From Solen grandis (taxonomy: Eukaryota; Mollusca; Bivalvia; Adapedonta; Solenidae), in contig CM037791.1 in assembly GCA_021229015.1 (NCBI GenBank), forward strand, positions 55,187,741 to 55,251,740: a DNA stretch of 64,000 nucleotides. Direction: 5' to 3'. Positions 33,763 to 45,828 of the stretch are shown here, piece after piece. The translations under genes were made by a program, and so were the position numbers. Position 1 is the first letter of the stretch, and the number at the start of each line of letters is the position of its first letter. A model generated the notes under the pieces. That model had not been told where the DNA came from and did not search any database. It worked only from the letters and a program-made list of their open reading frames with translations.

Positions 33763-34387
33763 ATTACCTACTTTGATTTAATCCTGTTTGCTCCATGATT
33801 TGCTATTGTTTAGAGATGCATTAAATACTTACGATAGTAGTCCAAATGATGTATAATATTATTAATTTATCAATAACTTACCAATTTTTAAACATCCCGT
33901 GCATTTCCCAGTTACGTTCTTAAGCTTATATCTCTTTTATCTCATACGAAAAGTATTTTTTAAACATTATGATCTAGCGATAAGTGATATGGCATTTTAG
34001 ACTCAAAAGAATCCATTTCTAAATAACAAGTAAAATGTATGTTCGGAAACGTTTCCGACACTTTTTTAATAACTGAAAGTTAAAATAAACAACCATACGA
34101 TCCGTTTGTGAGACTAATGATAGAGTTGACACAAGGATTTAATACATAAATTGCAAGAGGACTCCAAGCTGACGAAGAAATATCTCACATGCTCGTTTGT
34201 TATGTTTGAAGGCAACACAATCCCTTCATTTGGCGCCTGGTTGGTGCCGCCGATGGTCTAGAAGTACCTTTCGTCCCATTGTTTTCAATTAGATAGTAAA
34301 ACGCAATTTCTAATTGAACAAAAAAATACACTTTATAGTTTGCCCGGAATATAATTCTGAGAACATATTAATCAGGGGGTCGATGTG
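33763..34387. other. Non-coding, no feature seen
   Basis: AT-rich sequence without repeat structure or ORF of note. Confidence 0.5.
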
Positions 34388-34599
34388 TTTGTTAGTTTGT
34401 TTGCCTGGATTTAGCGTCTCCAGTGAGTGAGTTTGGCTTCTTTAGAGGTCGTGTCTGTACGAGACAGATATTGTGCTACCTCACTGTGGTATCATACCAT
34501 AGACAAGTAACAACATACCACATCATGTCACATCTCGACACCTATCCATTCTTATCACCATACGCTGAGAGTCAAGCATATAAACGTACTGGTGTCCTT
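34388..34599 (-). mobile_element. SINE family B, reverse copy of a head-to-head pair
   Basis: Begins with TTTGTTTGCC, then TTTAGCGTCTCC, GAGACAGATATTGTGCTACC and ACATACCACATCATGTCACA, the same order as in 52690-52998. Confidence 0.72.
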
Positions 34600-34655
34600 G
34601 GTTGGAATTCAGCTTAGTTCCAGGACTGGTTGGAATTCAGCTTAGTTCCAGGACT
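34600..34655 (+). repeat. 28-bp exact tandem duplication at SINE junction
   Basis: GGTTGGAATTCAGCTTAGTT plus CCAGGACT occurs twice in a row (34600-34627, 34628-34655), exactly between the two oppositely oriented SINE copies. Confidence 0.9.
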
Positions 34656-34830
34656 GGTTGGTCCGATTTCAGGATAATGTGACTGAAGTGGTATCATTCC
34701 TTATGTCGACAGCGTGATACTGCAGTGTGGCAGAACTATATCTGTCTTGTGTAGACTGAGTCTTTAAATGACAGAAATAGTGTTTGCATGTCTTAAAACC
34801 CAATAAACGAACTAACAAACAAGCAAACAA
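34656..34830 (+). mobile_element. SINE family B, forward copy
   Basis: GGTTGGTCCGATTTCAGGAT, TGATACTGCAGTGTGGCAG, TTAAAACCCAATAAACGAAC and an (AACA)n-like tail. The tRNA head is lost. Confidence 0.72.
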
Positions 34831-35540
34831 ACAAAACTATGAAGAAGCAATAGTAGCAGTTTAACGTTTTTGTCGAAGATGTAAGGTCCATGTACGGATC
34901 TTCTAATCTCTAGACCAATGGGATATATGAGTCCGGGGTTTGATACCCAAAACACTGAAGAGATTTTCTTTATTGCACGTTTTATGAAAAATATATGATG
35001 AAACCGCAATACAATATAAACATGATAAATATAAAAAATAAACTACTTTTAATCATAGAACATATTTCATTTTGTTTTCTCAAACAGAGAACAAGGAATA
35101 AACCATGAATTATTCCTTCCGGTGGTCCCGTGTAAGACACTGCGTCGCCTCAATGGGGTTCGAACACATTGTGTAAAAGCAAATTGTCAAAATTTCTTTT
35201 GAACTTTGCTTTTTCTTGATAAATCTGAAAAGAAAAAGAAAGTCCACAACAAAGAAAGGAAACTATTTTTCAGATGAATACAATAAGTCGACGAATTGTC
35301 GTGAAAGTAAGACTATATGCCACTAATAGTCTGATTTCTTTTGGACAATTTGAAATAAAATATACATAATATCATTTTAACTGATACTGGGTGTGGGACT
35401 TCAACCTAGGATACCCATATTCATAATGTGACGTCACACTGGCGGCATTTGACTATCGTCTCCTAACAGATATTCCTTATTGCACAGTATGATTTTTTTT
35501 CAAAATTAAGATTTTCGAATAGGTTATTCATTTTATTTTA
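34831..35540. other. Non-coding; scattered tRNA B-box-like strings
   Basis: GGGGTTTGATACCC near 34935, GGGGTTCGAACAC near 35155 and a degenerate GGGACTTCAACCTAGG near 35395 hint at decayed SINEs, none with a clear A box. GTGACGTCAC is at about 35429. Confidence 0.35.
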
Positions 35541-35633
35541 TTTATCTAATTTTATTTATTTATTTATTTATTTATTATTATTATTATTATTTGCAAATAA
35601 TACAAGGAATTCCCCCCCCCCCCCCCCCCCCCC
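35541..35633. repeat. TTTA/TTA microsatellite and 22-base poly(C)
   Basis: TTTATTTATTTATTTATTA then TTATTATTATT, followed by 22 C at 35612-35633. Confidence 0.95.
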
Positions 35634-35737
35634 ACCCTGTGTTGAACCAGTTATTTACGTCCGGGTGGTGTGGGGCGGACCCGCGCCAAGTGTCGTTCAA
35701 CTAGAACGATACAAATATTTGAAAGTCAGCTGTAAGC

Positions 35738-35994
35738 TGGGGCCGCCGTGGCCGAGCGGTTACAGTCGTGGACTACAAATCTCTCAGCCCCTCATCGCTG
35801 TGGGTTCGAATCCCGGTAGGGACTTCGGATTTTTCATGTGAGGAAGCCTTCCAGCTGGGTTGCGGTAGGTCGGTGGTTCTACCCGGGTACCTCTGTGTAC
35901 TCGGGGTCTTCCTCCACCTGTAATTAGCTGGACGTCGCTATATGATTGAAATACTATCGCAGCGACGGTAACCCCAATACAACAACAACAATCA
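35738..35994 (+). mobile_element. tRNA-derived SINE, family A (best copy)
   Basis: Head: GGCCGCCGTGGCCGAGCGGT (A box TGGCCGAGCGG) and GGGTTCGAATCCCGGT (B box), a Ser/Leu-type long tRNA layout with no intact 3' acceptor strand. Body: TTTTCATGTGAGGAAGCCTT, GCGGTAGGTCGGTGGTTCTA and CGGGGTCTTCCTCCACCTGT. Tail: GACGGTAACCCCAATACAAC then (AAC)n. This copy is the least decayed in the window. Confidence 0.88.
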
Positions 35995-36042
35995 ACTGTA
36001 AGCTATTTCAAATTCCCATATGGGAAAATATCTGTACATATC

Positions 36043-37522
36043 TATACTGACGGGCAAAAGAAACGCCCCAACGGAATTTGGCGTTATTTTCCTCATACCT
36101 ATTGAAATTTTAGTGAAATTAGTCTGTATACATGTACATTGACCGACAATCACGGCAAAGAAAAAATCGTGCGCTTCTATTCAGCCCGATGTCCATTTCC
36201 GGTGGCTGCTCATGATTTCCACGTGCACCTCGTGTATGTTTACCACGTGGTGAAATCGATCACATTTTACACAGTTACATGTGCTAGTCGATAGACAATC
36301 ACAATTTCAGAGATTTTCTGATTAAACATTCGTATTTAAGAATGCCAAGGCTAAATTCTGAGGTGAGAGCTCGCGTTTTGGTCATGCTCGTATGCGGGCG
36401 AACGCAAGAACAAGTCGCCAGACGTTTTAATGTCTCGCGTTCGACGATTCGGCGTCTTGTTCGACGTGTTAGAGTTACGGGAACGTTTGCCGATCGGCCA
36501 CGTTCAGGAAGACCTCGTGTGACGTCTGTAAGACAAGATGATTCCATACGTCAACGTCATTTGCGTGACAGGTTTGTGACGGCGGAATCGACGTCGCGTT
36601 TAGTAGTCGGTAACCGTGGTCGCCCAATAAGTCGTTATACGGTTAGAAGACGACTGAGGGAACACGGGATTACCTGCCGTAGACCCTACCGTGGTTTAGT
36701 TCTAACTTTACGCCACCGTCACCAACGTCTGATCTGGGCACGCAACCATCGCGGTCAGCGTTGGCAGAACGTGGTGTTCAGCGGCGAGTCGCGTTTCAAC
36801 TTATGGAACGCCGACGGGCGTATCCGTGTGTACAGGCGACGTCACGAACGCTACGTTGACAATTGCGTTGTCGAGAACAATCCGTACGGAGGGGGCGGAG
36901 TTATGGTCTGGGCAGCGATAAACTTGTCGTCTGCCAAGGTAACCTCACAGCAAGGCGTTAAATAGACCAGGTTTTACGTCCTGTGGTTGTACCGATGTTC
37001 CGCCAACGTCAAAACCTGGTCTACCAGCACGACAACGCGCGACCACACGTTGCACGTGCCACCCGGGACTTTCTACAGGCGAACAACATTGGCGATTTGC
37101 CTTGGCCGGCGTGTTCACCGGATTGCAACCCGATTGAACACGTGTGGGATTACCTTGGACGTCGACGTCAACCCCAGCCAGCAAACGTCCAGCAACTGAC
37201 AGCAGCGCTGCACCAGGAGTGGGGAAGAATCCCTCGTTATCTGCAACGCAATTTTGCGGTTCCATGAGACGTCGCCTTGCTGCTGTTGTCGCAAGTAGAG
37301 GTGGACCACACGCTACTGATTTTCGAAATGAAAATTCTCCGACCGGTCTATTTAAAATTACGTTTTTTAAACTGTAACAATTTGATAATTTCTTTACGAT
37401 CATTTTTTAATTAAAACTATTCAAATTTGCAGATCATAATAAGTTTTTGTAATTCTAAATCTCGAATTCTGAAAAATCGGACATAAAATAGGAATAGGGC
37501 GTTTCTTTTGCCCCTCAGTTTA
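36043..37522 (+). mobile_element. Tc1-like DNA transposon, about 1.48 kb
   Basis: Terminal inverted repeats of about 25 bp share GGGCAAAAGAAACGCCC (left 36052-36068; reverse complement at 37497-37513). They are bounded by TA at 36043-36044 and 37521-37522. A single transposase pseudogene lies inside. The element is visibly more GC-rich than its surroundings. Size, TA target and a DD34E-type transposase fit the Tc1 family. Confidence 0.92.
36342..37267 (+). pseudogene. Tc1-like DD34E transposase, inactivated
   Basis: Cut-and-paste transposase. ATG 36342 starts MPRLNSEVRARVLVMLVCGR; an N-terminal HTH follows (QEQVARRFNVSRSTIRRLVR, ~18-40), then the linker GRPRVTS (~57-63), a second HTH (~95-115) and the catalytic core. 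The first catalytic Asp, expected in FSDES, is Gly here (VFSGESRFNL, ~147). Frame 1 ends at TAG 36963-36965. The core resumes in another frame at about 36940 (GNLTARR), then TAA 36959-36961 replaces a usual Tyr codon, and the frame stays open to 37267. There HDNARPH holds the second Asp and NPIEHVW the Glu, 34 residues apart. So three lesions are seen: D to G, a small deletion/frameshift near 36925-36940, and a nonsense codon. Overlapping ORFs in other frames and on the minus strand are shadows. Confidence 0.92.
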
Positions 37523-39486
37523 TTTACCAATTTTATGCATGTACCCTGATAGACGCCCCAAGATAGGATTTCTGATCAAATTCCTCTTACATTTTAAGAT
37601 CAATCTGCAATTAATGCTGGGATATTTTGGTGCTGATTCTCTTCTATCAGTAAACAATAAAAATATATGTAACCGCGTTTTATGCCAATCTGTGACAAAA
37701 ATCTCTCCTTAATTGAGTAGTTGTATTTTAACAAGCGGCAGAATGCAGCGGGCACATAACTTTATCATATTTCATGCGCTGTTTATACTCTGCCCTGAAA
37801 GCAAACTTGCGAACCGACTAGATACGCCCTGCAGATAGGCATTAGAAATCTTTGAAGTGAACGTTGTCCTATAGCGAATGAAATTGAAACTGCAGTCATT
37901 AGATGACTGCTTGAAAACATGCGATACATAAAGTTTGATAAAGGCCATTACATATTAATATAATGTACACCGTTAGATGTAATAACAAAATAAAGATTAA
38001 ACAAAGCATGATAGCATTGAACACTGACCTAACTGTTTAATATCAAACGGGAGAAATATAATATTTTGTGCACTATGATAAATGAAAAGAAAAAAAGAAA
38101 AGAAACATGCGCTTAAACCTTGGCTGCAAAAAAAAAAATGTATATGAAACACAGATTATTTTTCATTTATCATTTTTTATTCCCGCATTGTATCAAGCTA
38201 GTGTTGTATTTGTATAGATTACAAAAGGAAAATTAACCTTTATTAAAAAGAAAAAGAATATCTTATTTTCATGAAGCTGTTCATTTCAGACATCTTAGCA
38301 TATGGACCAATATTAATTTACACATTTTGATAGAAAGACATTTTCAGTCTTTTCCATGTCTTTAAAAAAAGAAATTATTATAATAATAATGTATATTCAA
38401 AGCGATGATTCCATATTTCAGACAATGGCATTTAAAGTTCGGTTTATTGTGCGGTCCCAGTTTGACTGCCAGGTTCCACCATGTACCGCTTTGTGTAGCA
38501 ATAGATAACTATCGAATGAAAGAAACGGGGGGAAGTGGTGTGCCCCACTGCTATTCCCGGGTTTTATTAGAACTCTAATTCCGCGTATCGATTATCTGTG
38601 GAGTTTTATCGCCCTCAAGGATCTTGTTTCTAAGTTGTAAGTTAATTTCAGAACAACATAAAAAGCTGCTCACAATTTTGCTCGAACTTGAGCTGAATTT
38701 GCTTTTTGACGTAGAAAGAAAAACGTTGCAACGGTTTCGATCAAATTTTTCAGTCAAGAATTTTTATTCATTCATCCATCGATCTATCTATCTAGACAAC
38801 TATTCCATCCATCCAACAATTTATGAGCCAGCTTACTTCCCACATCTGACGCACAGAAGCTTGCCATACTCACAGATGAGAGAGTGTAAGAAGCAGTTCG
38901 CGGTTCTTGGTACGTCTGCCATGTCATATGGTTTCACTTACTTTCAGAAAGGCCAGCAGACATTTACTGCATTGGAACATAGGATATCGCTTTCGTTGTT
39001 CTTCTACAAACATATGCCAAGTACATAAGCTTCTAATAAAACATGAGGTGTTCTCGAGTTATATTAAAAACAGCAATATCACTGGCAATTTGTTGTGCAT
39101 TTACTGAATTAAAATTCCTGTTTACATTTCTGCCGAACTGCACGTGGGGAGAACAACACATATGAATTGCTCTAGAAGGGGGTACTCATCAAAGTTCCGT
39201 GCGGGCTTTCGATCAGGAATCTCTTTGATTATGGGTTTTAATGGAAGATGGATTAATTTTCCGAATAATAGGAAGATAGTGCAAGTCCATGAAGAGTGCA
39301 CATATAATGTCTGATTTTAAGCTGGAATGGTTCGAAACCAACAATTACCCCGAGAGTTGCATTTTGATGTGGGCCGGTCAGTGAATGTCATTACCTTAGG
39401 TATAATTATTTCAATATGTTTGTTCTACAAGGAAAGGGGTAGGAATATGGGAATTATTAAAAATGCAATCCAATTTTCATAAGAAG
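37523..39486. other. Non-coding, no supported gene
   Basis: AT-rich. The 134-codon ORF at 38624-39028 begins with TTG and has no recognised domain; a CATC/TATC-rich stretch near 38770-38820 is low complexity. Confidence 0.5.
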
Positions 39487-39489
39487 AGG

Positions 39490-39538
<49 letters not shown>

Positions 39539-39620
39539 GGTGGTGGTGGTGGTGATGGTGATGATGATGGAGGTGGTCGTCATCGTGATGATAATGATAA
39601 TGGTGGTGATGATGATGAAC
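39487..39620 (+). repeat. (GAT)n(GGT)n microsatellite
   Basis: About a dozen GAT units, then about ten GGT units, then mixed GATGGT/GATGAT. Confidence 0.95.
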
Positions 39621-41149
39621 GTTAAAATGTTAAATGGTGCAGCCCTGTGCTAATAAATCATTAATGGAGTATTGAAACAAAGAAATTTAACAGAAAAATC
39701 ATCAAGAGGATCCAGAAAATAATAATTATAAAAAGATATTCGCTCTGCGAAAGGAAATTACATCCACAAATATACGGAGGGTAATCAGTAACCTCACTAG
39801 CAATAACATTAATCCGTATTGTTTTCAGACAGAGCATTTCAAGTATATCAATAATCTATGCGTTTTATATCTCTCTTCAGACATAATGCCAAATAATGTA
39901 TAATAATTATGTTGAGGAAACAGATTAATCTAAACATGCTCCTAAATCTCGGTGAAAATCAATAATTTTGAATTAAAATGAAAATCTAGCATGAACGTTC
40001 CATAACTCGCCATAAATCACGGTGAATGTGCAACTTTGCATAAGTAAAGCACTTAAAGCGATCCAAACAGAGCATGTTAAATTAGATATCGCAGCGGAAA
40101 TCATGAGATTCGTCAAACTTTAGACGAGTTTCTATCACGACAACCTTGCCATTTGTTGTGCCTTACTTGGAGATCGAATTATCTATAAGCTTACAGAAAA
40201 TCGTGACGTCTTTACTTTTAATTGTATTCGTTACTCAATATTTCCGGAAGAAAATGCTGGGGACATGTTTTAGTCGGGATGTCGATTACCTGTTGATAAA
40301 AGTTCAATCAACTGGTGCAATCGGAAACACTCGAATAGTTCCGTCTTGTGTTATAGTAGACTTCATCACCAATTTTTAATTTGCATAGATCGAAATATTT
40401 TCACGCAATGCATACAAAGGTTGGTCAAAGGATGAAATGACGGAAAGGCGAAAACATGATGATAAAAAATTGTTTGTCGAAATCCACGGAGACAAACAGC
40501 TTTATTTTCATGTATAGCCACACTGAACCTAACATAAATCGTCGGACTCAGTCAATGACCATTAATTGTATTCTCCATTATATGTGTGCGTGTGAAAAGC
40601 ACGTTTTCCCTTGTGCTGACAGACTAAAACTGCAATAGAAGTATTTACAATAGCTTTGAAGTTGGCTTACATGAAAAGTAACAAGTTTTATTGAATGGTT
40701 TTGATTTGTTGGTTTGTTGTCTGAAAAGTTGATTGGTCTAGCTTCATTTTTATCTGCTATAGAGTTCCTGTCAGAGAGAAAATTAGTTTCCATAACTCTT
40801 GGTCCACGGTTCGCTGTTCAATTAGTTCTAAGTAGACGTACCCGCCACTTTAGGAAAGCTTTCTGTGAAGGGTGTGCACATTTCTATAATTATCTTTCAC
40901 TTCGTAAATTTTTCCATCCCAGGAAAAATCTATCTGAAAAAGATATAACCCATTACTTGCCTCGCTAAAGTGATAAAAGATGGGCCAAAAGGTAAGAAAA
41001 GGGTAAGCATGGCGTGCGTAAGATGGATGATCCACGGATTATGTATTATTATAAATTGACTATATGTCTGCTGAAATAGTTAGTCATTGTTTTTACTCTA
41101 TCCAAGAGACTACATGAATTAGCTCAATTCAAAACTTATATCGCATTAT
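39621..41149. other. Non-coding, no supported gene
   Basis: Unique AT-rich sequence. Short ORFs at 40146-40379 and 40714-40968 have no recognisable motif. Confidence 0.5.
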
Positions 41150-41370
41150 GTTCCGTTCAAGAACATTTGACCTTTCGATGCGACCTTGACCTCAATAAAT
41201 GAGGTAGTGATCGTTCGGATCATATAGACATAGCATCACTCAGTTGAATTTGTATATATCAATAAAAGATATGTTCTGTTCTATGATATTAATGAGCAAA
41301 AGAACTGCAAATCTGACTTTTGATGTGCAAGTGTGACCTTGACCATATGCATTTTTGTTCGGATTAGTGA
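41150..41370 (+). repeat. TGACCTTGACC repeat, two decayed units
   Basis: GCGACCTTGACCTCAATAAA near 41181 and GTGTGACCTTGACCATATG near 41331, about 150 bp apart, match the arrays at 48340-49960. Confidence 0.5.
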
Positions 41371-41499
41371 TAATCATGAATTAATCATTTTGAATCCAAG
41401 AAAGAGAACCTAACCAAACATGTTTTTTATCTAGCATTGAAATAAAATCCTGTTTTTATACAGTTTTGAACAATATCATCAGCCGATCCCACTACCTCT

Positions 41500-41640
41500 T
41501 GGATTGGCTTGCGGTAGGTCGGTGGTTCTACCTGGGTACCTCTGTGTACTCGGAGTCTTCCTCCACCTGTAATTAACTGGACGTCGCTATATGATTGAAA
41601 TACTATCGCAGCGACGGTAAACCCCAATACTACAACAACC
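41500..41640 (+). mobile_element. SINE family A, 5'-truncated
   Basis: Only the body and tail remain: GCGGTAGGTCGGTGGTTCTA, GGAGTCTTCCTCCACCTGTA and GACGGTAAACCCCAATACTA. Truncation at the 5' end is typical of LINE-machinery retroposition. Confidence 0.85.
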
Positions 41641-42238
41641 TCTTGAATTCGGGACATTTGGAAATAACATCGTCGCACACCCACGGTCAAATCGCTCTGT
41701 TACTCTCCATTTATTTGGATGTGTGGAGAGTAGCGCAATCAGCAACTGTCCCCAGAATTTTCTCGTTTTGAAAATTCAATCATCTGATATTTCCGAGCGT
41801 GTGTAAGCTAAGAACAAAATCTTAAACACATGCTAAGCTTCCTATTTTGTCAAATCTTGAAGTTGATACTAGATTTTCCGCTCATTGCAAAACAATGTAG
41901 CAGCGATACTAATGTCGCCGTTCATTGTATCAGGCATTAAAACTAGTAATTTCCAATGGAACCTAGACGCAAGTTCTGAATCAGTAAAGGAGGCTTGAAA
42001 CAAAAGCCAGTTATCTAGATATTCGTAATTACTTGTCTATTTCACGTCTAGTGCTTCTATGGGTTTAATGATGGAGCAATACAAATAGTAGGCATACTTG
42101 TTCAGTTGTTCAAACTATAAAAAATACAATACGTATTTGTATCCAAATAGTGTGAGCTTCATGTTAATCCTGGAAACCACCTTATTCTGTACACCCCCCC
42201 CCGCCTTCTCTTCTGTGTCTCTCTCTACAAAATAATAA

Positions 42239-43351
42239 ACAAGAGGGTCATGATGGCCCTATATCGCTCACCTGCGTACCACTGCTCCAAAGGCAACCGT
42301 AATTAAATATTATGGACCATAGCTCCCATACAAGGCATAATAATACTTGGTTTATTAACATTATGTATACATCTGATCAAGATTGCTTTATAAATGTATG
42401 TTAGAATGTAAACAAAGTTAAACATGACATTTTTAATACTTCAAGGGGCCATAATTGGAGATAGTGGTCCAGTACTAAGTCAGCCTTGGCAAGATAATAG
42501 TCATTAATATTTACCATCAGGTTTGTGTAACTTTACTTTCTAAATAATCCCAAGGAAGCTGAATTTTAAATGGATCAGCTTTGTTTGAGCAGTTTTGGTA
42601 GAGGGTAATGCTATGATCATTTTTGTTAAATGAAATAAGATTCTTATTTAGAGAAGAAGATTTATAATATCAAAAGGTCATATGGATCAAATTTATTTTA
42701 ACATCATTTTTAGCGAGTTACCCTAGGAACACCCGTGCCAAATGGCATGCAGTTTTGGAGAACAGGTCTCTATAGTTTTCACTTTATACGTACATGTATA
42801 AGGCAAATTAATCCCGCCCCTGGCGACTATGTTTTTTTTACGGATCGGATTAATTTTAAAAATCTTGGTAGAGGGTTACCCATAGAACATATGTGCCAAA
42901 ACATTTTAAAATCTGACCTGTAGTTTTGGAGCAGAAGTCTTTTAAAGTTATCACTATACACATTTAAGGCAAATTAGCCCCACCCCTGGTGGCCATGTTT
43001 TTGTTGTTTTGGGGTGTTTTTTTTTACTGATCGGAATTATTTTAGCAATCTAGGTGAAGGGTTACCCAAGGAACATCTGTACTAAAACATTTTGAAATCT
43101 GGCCAGTTGTTTTGAAGGAGATAATTTTTAAGAAATCATTTTTTTTCTTTCTGTTGCCATAGCAACCAGAGTTCTACATGGATCAAGTTTATTTTAGCAA
43201 CTATTGTGAAGGTTCACCCAAGGATCATCCCTGCCAAGTTTAAACGGTTTCAGAGGCGATGTCATTTGAAGCAAATTGTTGACGACGCACGACAGACGCA
43301 GGGTGATCACAAAAGCTTACCTTGAGCACGTTGTGCTCAGGTTAGCTAAAA
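42239..43351 (+). mobile_element. CTCACCTGAG-ended repeat element, 316-bp type
   Basis: Head CAAGAGGGTCATGATGGCCC, ATCGCTCACCTGCG; tail GTGCTCAGGTTAGCTAAAA. Inside are the reverse complements of the 18033 units: CCCGCCCCTGGCGACTATG, CCCCACCCCTGGTGGCCATG, GTTGCCATAGCAAC and TTGTTGACGACGCACGAC. More decayed than the 18033 copy. Confidence 0.8.
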
Positions 43352-43770
43352 GGATTTTTAACTTCTGAGCTACAGTAACTAAACGAGCCCGATATAGTTT
43401 GAAGCAAAGACGGCGTTTATTATCGTAAGATCAGCAGCAGCGCTGTGGTTGGGTAACGTAAGTGTTTAAATAAGTAATCGACTATTTCAGTTAAAACTAT
43501 TTTTAATCAGTTGCCAATTCCTTTATTTTCGACATACTTGGGTAAATTACGTCAATGTGATTGACCCTTTCCATTGCCGGGTTGATACAATTTATTTCTT
43601 GAGTGTTCCCTAGACAAGACATTCATTGTCTAAAGGAATATGCCATAGATACCATCAGACTTGAAAACTTGATATATAATTTTAACGGAAAGTGGAATTG
43701 ACTTGGCTGACTGTTTCAAGCACATTTTTTTTTATACTTGTTTAAAAAGCTGTATTAGATTGTCCCATAT
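43352..43770. other. Non-coding, no feature seen
   Basis: AT-rich unique sequence. Confidence 0.5.
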
Positions 43771-44314
43771 TTAAAGACGTTTCCTACAGTAACATATTTT
43801 TTACTATATCGACTGAGAAGGAAAATTAAAACTAGCGCAGAAAATTTTCTTAACATTTGAACGATTATAGAGAATCACACCTACAACCAAGTTAATGAAA
43901 AATGGGGGTCCCAATTCTACTTTTCGAGTCATGCAAAGTTTAAAACAATTCTATTCTAAAAAAAAATCTATATGATCAAGTAAGCGATTATAGTATAAAA
44001 TCTGAAGCATAGGATTTCTGAAAACTTTACACAGTAACAGGGAATACAGTACCGAACATCGCTTTGAAATCAAATGAGGTGTTGCTAGCCATTACATTGA
44101 GTTATCTTCCCTTCGAAATGAAGAAAAAGAGAGCAAAAATCACTTTCAGGGGCAGATAATTAAAAAAGTGAATGGATACTCTCATTTTTTCATTAATTTT
44201 GTTTCAATTGTAACTCTCAATAAAAGTGCAAAGTCTAGAATTTATTCTGCGCAAGTTGTAATTTTCCTTCTTTATCTATATGTAAAAAAAAGTAACAGTA
44301 GGAAACATCTTTAA
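43771..44314. mobile_element. TTAA-ended inverted-repeat element (544 bp)
   Basis: The left end TTAAAGACGTTTCCTACAGT and the reverse complement of the right end (TTAAAGATGTTTCCTACTGT) match over about 70 bp, including GAAGGAAAATTA and GCGCAGAA. TTAA is outermost on both sides. No ORF. The ends differ from those of the other TTAA families here. Confidence 0.75.
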
Positions 44315-44753
44315 GCAGCGACGCATAACCACAACTCATTCTGAGTATCCACAGCAATTTAACATACAAGATAACTGCGACAATCCTTTTGAAATGAAGC
44401 TGAATTTAAATTGCCAATTTAAGCATCTTGCATGTTGGATTGATATATAGCGCGTGTCACGTGACAGTCTAGAGACCCAGCTATGGCATCATCTTAACTC
44501 CCTAGACCTATTTTACTTTCTCGACAGATCGATATGCAGGAGAAAAGCCGCATGTCGAACACGTGACTCGCCGTGGTCATGTTAGAATACTACTTCCGTT
44601 TCACGAAATCTCTCAAAATGGATTTTTTCACTGTAAAAATTCAAATTCTTTATCAATAAATATGTTACAATTAAAACTGGTGATACTATTTCAAGGAGAA
44701 AAAGATCTTTATGCAGATATATAAGAAAGATACGTTTAATTTTATTATCATTA

Positions 44754-44811
44754 TTAGTAGTAATAGTGTTAGTAATAGTAGTAGTAGCAGTAGTAGTAGT
44801 AGTAGTAATGA
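44754..44811 (+). repeat. (TAG)n microsatellite
   Basis: Interrupted TAGTAGTAATAG repeats. Confidence 0.9.
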
Positions 44812-45605
44812 TTTTTTAGAAGTCTGAATTTTTCATCCAAGCAGTAATATGTATAACAAACTTGTGTGTTTTGTAAACACATGAATTATTGTAATAACGT
44901 AATTGTCGCGGGCCGTTCGGGTTACATTAAAAAACGATATAAATCATGTTTGATCTCACCCAACACCATGCATTGAGGTACGTGGAGACGCCGAGTTATC
45001 AGTTTCGTTATGTGTTTTTATTACACCATATTACACATTGTCATAATTACGTATTAAGTCCAAACGGTAATAAAGCGATAAGAAGGTTTAAGCATCTACG
45101 GGGATCCGTTACTGCATATATGTAGAAAACACGGCTTACTGGACACAAATATTCAATATTTATTGTCAAGATAGCCGATTTATTTTCCTATTGCCTTTAG
45201 GTAAATAGTCGAGAACATTCTTGGGTTTATCGGTAAAGATAGCCCCTGTAATACTTGAGCTACCTTGTCGGTTATTAAGTTTTATCTCATTCCCTGTGCG
45301 AAATCTCAATCAAGAACAACATAATTCTTAATCGGCTTTCTCTAATTGGTATATTCATATTTATCTTGATTAGTCCAGGAAAAGTACGTCTTTATGAAGT
45401 CTTTATTATTATTTAATACTTACCTGTAAACGTATGTGTGTGTTTTGTCGTTGTTGTTGTTTTCTTTCCTTTTTAAATATGCGTTATCAGATTGATTTAC
45501 GTGATTAGACACAAGCGAGAACTAATGGTATGTTTCATCTACGGACAGGTGAATTTTAGCAGTTAACATATCTCCTGCAGAGTTCGCCGCTTGAGAGAAT
45601 ATGTT
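44812..45605. other. Non-coding, no feature seen
   Basis: Unique AT-rich sequence with no exon-like signal. Confidence 0.5.
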
Positions 45606-45828
45606 TGTTGTTTGTTTGTCTGTTGAGTTTTACGTCCCACCGACAGATTCTCAGTCATTTTGAGACTGTCTACACGAGATAGATATAATACTGCCACACT
45701 GCAGTATCACGCACATGTGGCATGATACCACACCCAGTCACATCATCCTGACTTTGGGGCCTGGGATCATACCCACGACCTCCCGCCCCATATAGCTGAC
45801 GCTCTAACCACTCGGCCACCTGGAACGG
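45606..45828 (-). mobile_element. tRNA-derived SINE, family B, with tRNA head
   Basis: On the minus strand: CCAGGTGGCCGAGTGGTTAG (A box) and GTCGTGGGTATGATCCCAGG (B box), then GGATGATGTGACTGGGTGTG, GATACTGCAGTGTGGCAG, GGTGGGACGTAAAACTC and an ACAAACAAAC tail. This copy proves that family B is tRNA-derived. Confidence 0.85.

Noticed and set aside
36945..37403. 152-codon minus-strand ORF and other frames over the Tc1 region
   Set aside because: Shadows of the plus-strand transposase, which matches Tc1 motifs; the minus frame has none.
38624..39028. 134-codon ORF as a gene
   Set aside because: Starts with TTG, has no recognisable domain, passes through CATC/TATC low complexity, and lacks splice or poly(A) context.
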